Of a DNA stretch of 64,000 nt, positions 12,214 to 24,200 are shown in pieces. The translations under genes were made by a program, and so were the position numbers. Each line of letters begins with the position of its first letter. Position 1 is the first letter of the stretch. The notes beneath the pieces were generated by a model. It saw only the letters and a list, made by a program, of their open reading frames with translations. It had not been told where the DNA came from and searched no databases. This DNA is from Siphonodentalium dalli (Eukaryota; Mollusca; Scaphopoda; Gadilida; Siphonodentaliidae). The DNA lies in assembly GCA_032622095.1 (NCBI GenBank), contig CP136069.1:165782394-165846393 (forward strand), given 5' to 3'.

Positions 12214-13809
12214 CATTATGTCTCAGCTTCACAAATGTATATACATTTGAGAAGATTATCGCTCTATAATCTGTATCAAACTAACTTCGTGTCTGGTCTG
12301 AAAAACGGCGGCCATTGAAAAAGTAAGAAAATGAGTGGGGTGAATTTATAACTTCTGTTGTTGCAGGGTACCATATGAGCTCCCGGACTATAATAAATAG
12401 CAAAAATAGTAACAAAAAACATTACTCTGACTGCACAAGACTTCTATTTAGAGGAAACTCTATTAAAACATTTCCGTGTATGTCAATGCGTAATCGTGGA
12501 CGGATGTTTCCTTTTCCCCTGTTGGTCATTTGTTTAATACTTGGCCCGGACCGTTTAGTCACTGCGGTGTTATATACGATGTCTTCGGATTACCAACATG
12601 ACTCTCGAGTCCAACTGATGACAGGTGAAGATGAGAATGATATTGTCGTCACGCGCATCAATCTCGTCCTTGTGAGTTGGTGGACACGTGGGCGGACAGT
12701 GCATGCGACCTGAGGGTCTGATGTTTTATGAATATCGTTGTATCATCACCCCCGTAAACCGGCTATCACCGACACCGAGGGGTGTCACCGACCTCGGATA
12801 AGTCGTTAAATAGAGAGTAATCAATTGGTTCCGATAATTACGTTAAATAATTCACGAGAGGAGAGAGACGTCGGTACGAAACGAGTGCGCGTTAGCGCAC
12901 GAGTTTCTTACCCAAGCGTCTCTCGCCTCGAGTGAATTATTGAACGTAATTATCGGAACTAATTGATTACTCTATTTATTACACTTCTGCATCAACTTGG
13001 TTTGCCAAATATGATTTAAAACACACAGAATTAATGCATGAAAGTCCTGATGTGGAGAAAGGTGAATCATCGAAAATTCAGTCTAGATCTGTAAGCGACG
13101 TAACATCAATGACGTCACGGAAAATGACACAATTCACTAGTGACATTACCATTTTAAATTAACAGCGTTTTCAATGGAAATCGCACATATGAGTGTAATA
13201 AAAGTGAACATTTCATCACTCAGATTAATGTATTTATTGCAGTTTAACAATGATATCCACAGTTTCAAATATATTATGGTGAAGCGGGATGGCCACTCAA
13301 TGGGACAGCTGCGCATGCGTCGAGAGGTGAAAGTCTAAATAATTTCGCAGGTGCCGACGGAGAGAAAAATCTGCTCTAAATCTGAAATGTGACAATATTT
13401 GCCAAAATGAAATGCATAATAATATGCCAACTATGCTGATCAACACTTGTTATTGATTTATGTGAGGACGGAATCAGCTGATTTATTAAAATTCTTGATT
13501 GTTTATGGAAAGTCATCCCGAGAAGACGCGGCCATTTTGAATTTTCGTCGAAGACAGGACTTGTACACGGTGAGATCTGACCAACTACTACTAAACTATG
13601 CACAATATGATAAATAAATAACCAACTAAGATATATCTATCACATATTTGCTCAACTGGGACTATCGTTTCGGCTAGTACACATGCACTTTGTTACGTTG
13701 ACCTCAAAAAGTCAATCAGTGGGATTATCTGTTTAACTGTCACGGCCTACTAAATAATTGTCAGTGAAATACATTCATACTGTTTAATAATTCTTGCCAA
13801 GCAAAAACT
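12214..13809. other. Gene-less stretch with one long hairpin
   Basis: Apart from the hairpin at 12,808-12,977, no repeat family or gene is recognised. The 112-codon forward frame at 12,375-12,713 has no family signature. Positions 13,720-13,809 may be the 5' leader of the L1-like ORF1 that follows. Confidence 0.4.
12808..12977. repeat. Long near-perfect hairpin (MITE-like)
   Basis: The arm 'aaatagagagtaatcaattg' and the sequence after it (12,808 to about 12,860) is repeated inverted at about 12,927-12,977, giving a stem of about 50 bp. A second, smaller palindrome around 'gtgcgcgttagcgcac' sits in the middle (about 12,885-12,903), so the loop itself folds. No target duplication could be fixed. 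Probably a MITE. Confidence 0.75.
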
Positions 13810-14820
13810 ATGGAAGCCGGATTTTCTGAAACCGTGTCTGGTGTAAATTGTCCACCCCAGATGGAAGTACCAACAAACTCATCCATCGCAAACGAACCTC
13901 TTGAAAGCCCCAGTAAATTTGCTGAACACTTAGGGAAGCGAGGGAGATCTAATATAACTTCGTCGCCAATGTCTTCCACTGATTTCCAAGATCCAAAGAA
14001 ACGACCAGCATATCAATCTATTCTGGGGAATCTAAGTTCATCAGCATCAGGGATTTCAGTGGATGGTTCTATCAACAATAACCCTGAAATGAGTGTTTTT
14101 TAACAAGGCATTATTCAAGCATTTACTAATCCTGTAGTACTGAAAGCCATAACTGCAGTATTTACTGGCATAGCAGAACAAGCAGCAATAAAAGCCACCA
14201 AACCCCAAAATGAGATTATAGTCTCACTCCAGCATCAAATTTGTGACCGGGATGAGGACATTAAATCCCTTACCAATCGGGTACAAAAATTAGAAAACAA
14301 ACTTGAATGTGCTATATCAGATATTGGTGGCCTAAAGGATGAAGTAGATGATCTCCAGCAATATGGCAGAAGAACTAACTTAAGGTTTCATGGGATCCCT
14401 GAAGATGTAAATGAAAACACTAACATTCTTGTTCTGGAGGTGGCGTATCGATTGGGGGTGGATCTGAAATACAGGGATGTTGGTCGTAGTCATCGATTGG
14501 GCGCACCGAGGAGAGACGGTGTCCCTCGACCAATCATTGCACGGTTACCCTCATATAATGTACGCGAGGCCATCTATAGCCAACGAAGACTGGCTTATGA
14601 TGCCTTCCCCGAGTATGAGGACCCTGTCTACATAAATGAGGACCTAACAGCAACACGAGCCGAACTTTTCCGCCAAGTGAGAGACCTTAAAGGGAGCTCT
14701 AAAATCCATTCCACCTGGACTCACGATGGAGTCATCTTCGTGAAAGAAAAGGAAGACAGTGTTCCCTTAAGATTGTCAACGCGGGCTCAGGTTGATGACT
14801 ATGTTGACTCCCGTGGCTAA
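13810..14820 (+). pseudogene. L1-like retrotransposon ORF1 with one stop codon
   Basis: A single frame from ATG 13810 to TAA 14820 (336 codons) is broken only by TAA at 14101-14103 after residue 97. Residues about 130-185 are rich in heptad-like leucines and charged residues ('SLTNRVQKLENKL'), predicting a coiled coil. Then comes 'LQQYGRRTNLRFHGIPED', the start of the RRM-like core of L1 ORF1 proteins. Later blocks are 'DVGRSHRLGAPR' and 'RPIIARLPSYNVREAI', typical of the RNA-binding C-terminal region. In the family these proteins form trimers that coat element RNA. No ORF2 follows, so it is an orphan ORF1. The first 97 residues are Ser/Pro/Asn-rich. With one nonsense codon it is either recently inactivated or the result of a single base error. 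Confident as L1-type ORF1; the clade is not determined. Confidence 0.82.
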
Positions 14821-15635
14821 GGTGTTGAAATGTCCTGTAAGTTGGTGCTAATAGGTCATTGGGGTCTACACAAGCCGCACCCATTATTGTTACTTTAAAA
14901 ATGACACAAAGTTAAGTTACTATACAAACCAATACCCTAATTTCCGACCGATAGAATAATCAAATTCAAATATGATCATTGAAATCTATTCCTATGTAAG
15001 TACAGAAACTATATTTTTAGTAATCCAAGCAAAATATTCCATATCCCATAACTCGTTTTGAACTTTAAATTGACACAACTAACGAGAATCCACCTGAGAG
15101 TCCCAGTCGATATTTAGTGTCAACAAATTCTGTCCCGGTCATGTTTTGACGCGAAGTTAACCAAGTGGAAATGAACAACCACTCTAAATGTGTTGCCTTC
15201 CCCGTGAAACGGATTTTAATCTTCACCCAAATTAATCCACCTGAGAGTCCCAGAGCCGTAATTTCGCTAAAATCCGGATTGAGAATCCAAAGCCGATTAC
15301 GGGGGGCGGAGCTAATTTCGGATTCTAGGTCAGATTTTGAAATCCACGTGGTCTCCGAAAATCTCTCCCAGCGTCAAACATGGCTCATGTATTTGACAAA
15401 AGTATCATTTGTATCTTATATTTATAAAGTGCATGTTTGTTGTGAAATCATGCTTTTCGTCTATGTGTATATACACGGCACATAATTTGCTGCCAATCCG
15501 ACTTAATCGCATCTTTTTTTTCAAGTTAAAGTGTGTTTATTGATGTTGGCAAGCATATCTAAACATGACAGCTCTAGGCCTCCTGAATCAAATTCCAAAG
15601 ATGTTGTGAAGAACACACGAAACTTGTCAGTTGAA
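14821..15635. other. Downstream region with a dispersed repeat
   Basis: No gene. The segment about 15,098-15,215 ('cagtcgatatttagtgtca' through 'gccttccccgtgaaac') is repeated, slightly diverged, at 17,124-17,230 in the same orientation. The phrase 'ccacctgagagtcccag' also occurs twice locally, at about 15,090 and 15,237. Confidence 0.55.
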
Positions 15636-16365
15636 CAGGGACGTGACGACAGGGGTTGCTTGTGTGTCTCGACCCCCACCCCGATTTTTGGTACAATTTG
15701 CTAAGCTGTGCAGTCATTCATACGTGAGGAAAATCAGGATTATTTTGACTAACTGTTTCAAATAATGATACGTACAAGCCAACAAACGCAACAAACAAAC
15801 AAACCCGATTTTAAATAAATACATATACAAACTTATGACTAACTCCAGTGATCTGTATATATGTTCAACTTGTTTTGGTAGTCATGTACGTTGCTTTGCC
15901 ATTACTAATTATTTATTTTTTCAGTGTAATAACATTTGGGAGAGGGGGTACCCTTAAGTGAGTCAGTACTTGTCCCCCAATTCCTTTGTATGTATAAACA
16001 AATGTATGTGTTATATATCATGTGTTATCTAAATTTGACATATATTTGAAATAAATATATCTAAACTAAACTTTGGTACATTCCAGCAGTCGGAAATTTC
16101 ATGCATGACACAACATTAGTTGGACATTAATTTGACACCATATATAGGTTGGCATTGTTCTCATTGTTTGATTTTTTTCAACCAGTAAAAGTTGGTAATT
16201 TTCCAATCTTAGTGTTTGTCAGATTGGATATTTCCAAGGGGAGCAAATTGAATTCTGCGAACCTGTGAGATTGATGTTTGGTTCAAGGGGGGGGGGTGCA
16301 GTTGGTTCAAGGGGGGGGGGGTGCAGTTGGCCGTAAATTTGAGGAAACTTCTAGCCACGTCCCTA
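15636..16365. mobile_element. hAT-family related fragment
   Basis: The left terminus CAGGGACGTGACGACAGG resembles that of 10,912-12,205, and the right end 'tagccacgtcccta' resembles its inverse. Near 16,255-16,330 the poly-G and 'gtgcagttgg' phrase of the family occurs twice in tandem. No 8-bp direct repeat is visible and the last base differs, so this copy may be rearranged or chimeric. Confidence 0.5.
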
Positions 16366-18469
16366 GAACATGTGTCTGTTGTCTATACAGAGATTATTGT
16401 GCAAAACGACTGCATTTAACGAAACAAAACATGTTAAACATGAAATTGCTATAACATTAAGACTAGATGATAGTACATACGTGTATCTGATAATCCATCA
16501 ATACCATATAATCCTACTATTTCTTGAATAAGAAGAAACATTATAATAACGAACACAGCAGAAGACATATCCATGCAGGTGCATATGAACTCGGTCAATG
16601 GTGACGTATCGCCGAATTCGAAATCGACATGCGTTCGGGCGGTATTTTAAGGATGGAATTATGAAATGGACATATGAAAGTGACAATCAACAATGAATTG
16701 CAATTTCTTCGCCATCAACCGAAGTGCTCCCCCAGCGTTACTATCAATAGCGTTATTATTTGGCTAATTTCAGTAATATTCTCCCAGTTTACATTCAATA
16801 AAACAAATTTGTCTCCGCATTTAAAATTCTTTGATATAGATCGTTTATATTCTGCAATAATTTGTACACAAGAGACGGATTCTTATGTTTTATTGTGTTT
16901 TTAAACTCTGAGGTGGCGAAATCTCGGTTTGTTTACATTACGAACATTTGAGTCCGTAATCGGAATCCGAATCCCTATCGGATTCCCACGAAATTAGGAT
17001 TACGGTCTGTTCGTTTACTGATTCTGGAAATTTGTGGTCTGTTCTTTTGCCGAACCAAGTCGTACGGGGACAAATCTGTAATCTGAATCCAGAATCCAAA
17101 TCGGATTTTAGCGAAATAACGCCTCAGTCGATATTTAGTGTCATCAAATTTTCCCGGTCATGTTTTGACGCGAAGTTAACCATGTGGAAATGAACAACTA
17201 CTCTAAATGTTATGCCTTCCCCGTGAAACTATGTTAATCCCCACCTAAACTAATCTCTTATCAACACAGTCGTGTAACCTGCGCCTGGATATTGCCAATC
17301 TGAATCAATCAATCTGTACATGACCCACAAACAGATGGCACGCCTTGTGCGTCAGACATTATCTGGAAACCATAAAAATATGAAATCAAATGTCAGCGCA
17401 TAGCGGGAAATCGCAAGTATGTATTCCTTTCTCATCTCCTATACCCCTTCGTTATTTTATATTCTTCCGTCTTTCTGGAATACTTAATCTATGACGCGAT
17501 AAATTCCATAATCTACATACAGGGACGTGTCATCCTACCCAGCTATGGAGGGGGTAACTTTTCCTAGATTCAGATTTCCATATCCTATCATCAATCTTTT
17601 TCTGTCTCTTCCCCACATATTTCACCCCTATGATTTGCCATCCCAACAAAGACCCCAGTCATAAATATTTACATTTAACCTCATTCATTTTCTCGGATGG
17701 CGTTGGGAGGGGGGGGGGGGGTCACATGCATTTGATACCCCTCTACTAATCCGAATTTATTATTTACCTTGTACCACGATTTGTTTATTCTAAATGAATG
17801 ATATCCTGCTTCAAAATACATATACCTGGTGAGGACTGACCACACCTACATTTTTGGCAAAATGGTTGGTTTGTTATGGCTGGAACAGTTACAATTAAGG
17901 CTGATCACATTCAAATTTATGCAACATTTAACTCCATAATCTATAACATATATGCGAGACAGATCTTAAGCTCTAAATATGTGTATCAGCTGCTCCATAG
18001 TAATAGCGTAGATGGTGTTAGTGATGCGAGTTTGTCCCTCAAAGGGCTAGGCCTCCCTTTATCATCTCTTCTGCCTCATTTTTCGAGAAGAGATGAGCCA
18101 TAGGGGAGAGCCCACCCCTGTCTGCATCAACTTACGACTCGGTAGACCAGATGATAAACTCCCACCACACACCTGATCGAACGGATTCCTAAATCATTTG
18201 TTGTCTCTTCAGTTCGATTTTTTCTCCTAGAAGAGACTGCACATAAGGGGCGCGGGAACTTGTCAAACTGGATTTTCTGTTCTTTAACTGGATTTTTGTT
18301 ATTTAATTCTCAACCGCTTTCAGCCGTACCAGCCTTACCTGACAACAAGCTATCTCACTAATATGCTTACAATTTGGAAACTTCAAAATACGGTTCTTCG
18401 TGATAATTTAAATGTCTGAAATTGGAAAGGGGCGATGGAGGGGCGGGGGTAGTAGCACACTGTATATAT
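16366..18469. other. Gene-less stretch
   Basis: This contains the second copy of the dispersed repeat (17,124-17,230), a G run at 17,709-17,721 and a hAT-like single terminus (CAGGGACGTGTC at about 17,520). A short palindrome pairs 'catctcttctgc' with 'gagaagagatgag' at about 18,064-18,098. No coding gene is recognised. Confidence 0.4.
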
Positions 18470-18633
18470 ATATATGTATGTATACCGGTGTGTATGTATG
18501 TGCGTATATGTATGTGTATATGTACGTATATGTATGTATGTGTGTGTATGTATATGTATGGGGTATGTATGTATATGTGTATATGTATGTATGTATGTAT
18601 ATAGCTATATATATGTATATATATATATATATT
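18470..18633. repeat. TATG/TA microsatellite
   Basis: A run of TATG, TGTA and TA repeats on the plus strand ends in (TA)n with an internal 'tatagctatata' at about 18,599. It produces low-complexity Tyr/Val/Cys frames that are not genes. It borders the 3' side of the Penelope-like element. Confidence 0.9.
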
Positions 18634-18811
18634 TGGAAAGTGTGGAGGGCGCTGGCACAGGTCGGTTATCCGATTTCTTATGTAATTATTTCTATGGAAC
18701 TAGCTAAATTTTGTTAGGTTGTGTCGGAAATTGACATAAAATATTGTGTTGAGCACAAACAAAGGATAATGATGTTGAAATTGCTAAAAAGCTAATTGAA
18801 CTGCGTGTTAA

Positions 18812-20170
18812 TCAAGGTCTGAGTCTAGATCGAACGAGCATATCTCTCAAACTGGGATTTTTCTTGTAGGCAATAATAACCCGTTTGTCGAGAGGCTCGG
18901 TCAATTTAGTGTTTAATAATGCAAAGTTTTTTCTGAAAATGTTTGCGATTTCAACATTTCTACGATTGTAGATCAGAGGAAAGCACAAGAAATTTCGAGA
19001 AACACCTTTGTAGTCAATGTTAAGTCCGAACGGAAGATATGTTTTAAGTACGCCCATCCAATGATTTTCGCGTTCTAGGCGTATTGAATCGGTTTGGTCT
19101 TCGTCGGCTAGAATTGGTGTCTGTTCTATTGGCTGAAAGCTGAAATGGGATTTAATGTCATGATTAGATGAGTTGAAATGATCGGAAATTTGCATGTCGA
19201 GTTTTTTGCGAACACTGGAAAGATGATTAGACATTCTAACTTTGAGAGAGGTTTTTGTTTGTCCAACATATTGTATACGGCATCTTTTGCATGTGATTAA
19301 GTAAATTACATTTTTAGAATCACAATTAAGTTCGCTATGCATTTGATACGATATGCGTGTTTGTTCGCTGGTGAAAGTGTTACTAGTATTGATATATCCT
19401 ATTGTATTGATGTAACATCGTTTTTTGTGACAAAATGAGGCTGAACCATTACCCAACACCGGTCGATTGTGCCGTATCCTTGTTGGCTCAGTCGATGTTG
19501 GGTCATGGCGTAACGATTCCAATTCTCTGAGAGTTTCGGACTTTACTTGGCGCAGTAATCTACTAGAGTAGCCGCGCGGTCGTAAAGCCTGGAACAGCAC
19601 TGAACAAGCTTGATTTAGGTCGCTTCTGTTCGTGCAGTTCCGGTGGTATCGAATGATTTGAGATTTAATCAATCCATTGAACAGTTTTGGCGGATGGAAA
19701 GATTTACGATGAAGAAGCTGGTGAGAGTCCGTTGGTTTCGTAAAAAGTTTTGTATCTAAAATGTTGCATGATGTAAATTGTGGGCCCTTAAATATTGTTA
19801 AATCAAGGAAATCAATGCTGGTTTGCGATATTGATTCTTTGAGTTTGATTGATTCGTCATGACTGTTCAAGATGTCCAAGAACACCCTAAACTCATCCAG
19901 ACCATGAGTCCAAATGATAAATATGTCGTCCAAGAATCTGTAATAGGCTAATGGTTGTTTATCAGATTTAGCTAAGGCGCCTTTCTCCCACTCTGCAACA
20001 AAAATTGAGGCAAAATTAGGACTAAACTTCTTGCCCATACTGCAGCCGGAGACCTGTAAATAATATCGTCCATTAAATTCAAAGTCATTCCCTTTAAGAG
20101 AAAGTTCTAATAATTGAAGTAGTTCATCTCCAGGTCTATGAGGATCATGGTGGAAATCAAATGCATTCTT
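18812..20170 (-). pseudogene. Penelope-like element, 5'-truncated RT plus GIY-YIG
   Basis: The open minus-strand frame enters from the AT repeat at about 20,170 and runs to a stop at 18,812-18,814. The Met at 20,036-20,038 is internal; codons upstream of it are also open and on-family ('FNGRYYLQVSG'). Reverse-transcriptase blocks follow: 'SMGKKFSPNFA' and the active-site motif 'YRFLDDIFIIW'. The C-terminal domain has 'CDSKNVIYLITCKRC', 'IQYVGQTKTSLKVRMSNH' and 'ERENHW', matching the GIY-YIG endonuclease of Penelope-like elements, with an upstream Cys-containing linker ('FCHKKRC'). Known elements of this class couple this reverse transcriptase to nicking by the GIY-YIG domain. The N-terminal half, including the first RT motifs, is missing, so the copy is dead on arrival, but the remaining frame has no stop. 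About 95 bp of 3' sequence follows to roughly 18,715. Confidence 0.93.
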
Positions 20171-20296
<126 letters not shown>

Positions 20297-21201
20297 ATAT
20301 ATTTTTTATTTTGTATTCCATGCACGCAAGGCATATATTGATCAATTATCGCATTATGACATGACATCGACTAGTAAATCTATATGATGAAACTTGCTGG
20401 GATACTTAACTTCATCGACCTAAATATACTTCACTCTCCACGAAAGTGAACAAAGTTCAATGAATTATTATTACTTTTGATCGGCGTGTTCTTGCTATTT
20501 AACTATATAGGCACGTCACACTAATGCAATTAACGAAATTTACTGTACCTCTCTTGTCGGAGCCGTCGACACTTCATGTGTTATGTTTGTGGGTTTTTAT
20601 TTATGTACATACTGTTTTCTTCTTTGAACTGTTCATGCACAGGTGTGCAGCTTTTTCCTTTTGTTTATCAGATCACTTTCTCATTCCAAATACATGACAT
20701 TAAAGCTCTCATAAAGCTCAACCTACATTCAATGTATACAAAACCATCACGAATAAATTATTTAATTTGTTTCAGAAATAAAAAATCAAACGATAACAAC
20801 GATTGCCCCTCTAAGGAGTCACTGATTGTAACGACCCACTTGCTCCACTTTATGCTTCTAATGTCCAGCACACTTACAAATGATTGATATCGCACTATAT
20901 AGAGCAAGGGTCGGCCTATATCACGCGTTTGCCAGCAAGCTTCCAAAGAACAAGAGTCTCGATGCTTTTTCGTCAGTTTACTGTCTACTTTACTTTATCC
21001 TTAGACTACATGGCTTTGACGTATCATCAGTCCTGTTATTACTAATATTCTTATCTGTGTGTCCATATTATGAGAAACTACCTCCGCTATCTGAAGTGTA
21101 TAGGAACTTGGTGCCCCATGCCATTTTAAATAAAGAAAACATAACCTCAACGCGCACTATTCGTGGCTACCCGTTCATCCCAATTAATTTATATTTGTTA
21201 T
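20297..21201 (+). other. Probable 5' region of the LINE
   Basis: No recognised domain precedes the LINE ORF. A 147-codon ATG frame (20,880-21,323) overlaps the start of the LINE frame by about 120 bases in another phase. It has a hydrophobic stretch ('SVLLLLIFLSV') but no ORF1 motif, so I do not call it a gene. The true 5' boundary of the element was not found; it lies somewhere after the T-tract. Confidence 0.4.
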
Positions 21202-21276
21202 ATGAGTATTTTTTCTCTAATACTCATACTCCTAATGTTATACATCAGCGGAAGCGTGGAACGGAACCCGGGACCT
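21202..21276 (+). other. 2A-like leader at the LINE N terminus
   Basis: Residues 1-15 ('MSIFSLILILLMLYI') are strongly hydrophobic and run into 'SGSVERNPGP' followed by Val. The established 2A consensus is D-(V/I)-E-x-N-P-G-P, at which ribosomes skip the final Gly-Pro bond. Here V-E-R-N-P-G-P is exact but the leading Asp is Ser. N-terminal 2A leaders resembling signal peptides are known from CR1-like LINEs and some receptors of marine invertebrates. By inference this leader either releases the endonuclease-RT without a signal peptide or retains it when skipping fails; the Ser may weaken the activity. Confidence 0.7.
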
Positions 21277-24200
21277 GTATCAGATTTCCTCACTGTACTT
21301 ACATTGAACCCCCAGAGTATTAGAAACAAATTCGACACCATATCCGCTGAAATACATGACTACGACGTATGTATGTTTACAGAGACGTGGCTCAGCCCGT
21401 CAGACGATAGCTCCAAATTCTTTATAAATGGATACAGTGAACCGATACGTTGTGACAGATCGGAACGTGTTGGCGGCGGGGTTGCCATTTATGTACGCGA
21501 TTCAATCGCATTTCGAGTTAGAAATGATCTAGTAAACACGACAGTAGAATCAGTTTGGGTTGAACTAATCATACGCAGCAAACATATTCTAATTGGATGT
21601 ATTTATCGCCCACCCGATTCCCCATCCTCGGTTTGGGAAAATATAAAATCAATTATTGACAAAGCGAGGAATCACAATTATGAAATTGTGATAAGTGGAG
21701 ATTTCAATGAAGATCAACGTATATGCCCGAGAGGTAAGGTACATCAGCTTTGTAATGAAGGCGGCCTTAAATGGGTCGAAACGACACCAACACATTTTAC
21801 AGCCACTTCTTGCTCGACGATTGATCTATTCCTTGTTAGCGACTTAAGCGCTGTTTCATCTTGTGAAGTACTTGATCCGTTTCATTCAGAGATGAAAAAA
21901 TATCACTGCCCAGTTCTTCTCACATTGAACTATACTAGAGATAATTCAAATACATCAGTAAAACGAACTATGTGGGACTTTAACGCAGCTGACTACACTG
22001 GAATAAATAATGCATTGGCCACATGGGATTTCAGAAGTGACTATGACATGTACAATCATAACATTGAAACACAAGTCAGTATTTTAACCATCAAACTAAA
22101 AGAACTTGCGACAAATTATATCCCTCACAAAAGTGTCTTGGTACGCAAACAATGCCCGATATGGTTAACGTGTGGAATACGTAGATTAATACGACAACGC
22201 CGCAGATTACACAAAACAGCTAAGAAGTCTAACCTTGAAAAAGACTGGTCAATATATCGACAAAAGCGTAACGAAGTTATAGCCGCAGTGCGTAAATCTA
22301 AAAAGGACCACATAATAAAAACTGAAAAGACTCTTAATGACAGGAATTGTGACTCATCCAAATGGTGGAAAACTGTTCATAATCTCTTATTTACATCGAA
22401 AAATAAATCTATCCCTACCCTTGTGGTAAATGACCAGACAATCTGCTCTAACGTAGAAAAAGCTGAAATATTCAATAACTATTTCTGCAAAATCGCTACT
22501 GTCGATGACACAGGTATCACGACACCCGTAAAATCTTTTGAACCATGGAGACCAACACTAACTAAACTTAAATTTACATCGGAATCTGTACTAACAGCAC
22601 TTGAATCAGTAAACGCGTCAAAAGCCTGCGGTCCGGATATGATAAGTCCCAAACTCCTAAAGAATTGCGCACAATCATTAAGTGTCCCTCTGTCCGAACT
22701 GTTTAATGCATGTATAGAAGAGTCTCGCTTCCCACAAGCATGGAAACGATCTAACATTGTCCCAATTCTTAAAAAAGATGACCCATCAAACGTTTCAAAT
22801 TATAGACCCATCGCTTTACTTAGCTGTATATCAAAGGTATTTGAAAGGTGCATTTTTAACAAAATGTGGGAATTCTTGTCTACGAACGGACTCATATCAC
22901 AATATCAATCTGGCTTTGTTCGCGGAGATTCCACGGTGTTCCAGCTCACCGATATGTACGACCACATTTGTTCATCCTTGGATATGGGGAAAGAGATACG
23001 ATGCGTTTTTTGCGACATCAGTAAAGCGTTTGACAAAGTTTGGCACCCCGGTCTCTTGTATAAATTAGAACGAATGGGCATTACAGGAGACTTGTTGAAA
23101 TTAATAGAATCATATCTTGCCAATCGTGAACAAAGAGTACTCATTGAAGGGGAATATTCTGAGTGGAAACTCGTGAAAGCTGGTGTGCCGCAAGGGTCAA
23201 TACTTGGCCCTCTACTATTTTTAGTATATATAAATGACATTACGGAAAATGTCAACTGTCATATACGCCTATTTGCCGACGATACGTCAATATTCCTGAC
23301 AGTCGAAGACCCAGTTTTGGCGGCTAACATGATAAATAACGATATCGCGAGCTTGACAAATTGGTCAGAAAAATGGCTTGTTACATTTAATCCTTCAAAA
23401 ACGGAAACCCTCCTTATATCTCGTAAAAGCAATCCAGTTGACCACCCACCCCTTTATATGTCAGATGCTTCTATAAATAATGTGCCATACCACAAACATT
23501 TAGGCCTCTCCTTTAACGATTGCGGATCGTGGAATGCACACATCAACGATATTACCGACAGGGCATGGAAAAGGGTTAACCAATTAAGAAGGTTCAAATA
23601 TTCACTTGATAGGATAACACTCCAAAAAATCTACTTTGCATATATAAGACCACTCCTAGAATATGCCTCGCCCGTATGGGACAACTGCTCAGAAACAGAG
23701 AGTGAACTGATAGAGAAAGTACAATACGAAGTAGCCAGAATAATAACTGGTGGGACTAGAAGCATAAATGTCCTTAATATACTATCTGAGTTAGGTTGGG
23801 AAAAATTATTCGAAAGAAGAAGAAAAGCAAAACTTCACCAATTTTACAAAATGTTCTACCGCCAAGCACCACCCCTACTCTCCAACACAGTTAACCGTCA
23901 GCACACAGGAGCAGACAGATATGAATTCAGAAGAATAGACTTGAGACCCCCATTTTCTGAAACGTCATCATATATTAACTCGTTCTTACCGGCAACTACA
24001 CGGGAATGGAATGCACTCCCCGATGAAACGAAAAACTCAGATAATTTGGAAATGTTTAAGTATAAACTGAACTCTGATTTACGCCAGAAGCAGGCGAATG
24101 TGCGACATTATAGCTACTCCAAAAACCGTAAAGCCCATATAATCCACACACAACTACGTCTTAAATGTAGCAATCTTAACGATGATCTCTACCAGAATCA

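Noticed and set aside
18412-18717. Tyr/Val/Cys-rich forward frame
   Set aside because: Product of the TATG/TA microsatellite.
20880-21323. 147-codon frame considered as LINE ORF1
   Set aside because: It overlaps the LINE ORF start in another phase, has no PHD, RRM, zinc-knuckle or esterase motif, and its last third is just the shadow of the leader region.
22125-23255. Reverse-strand frames of 78-116 codons under the LINE
   Set aside because: Antisense shadows of the endonuclease/RT frame.
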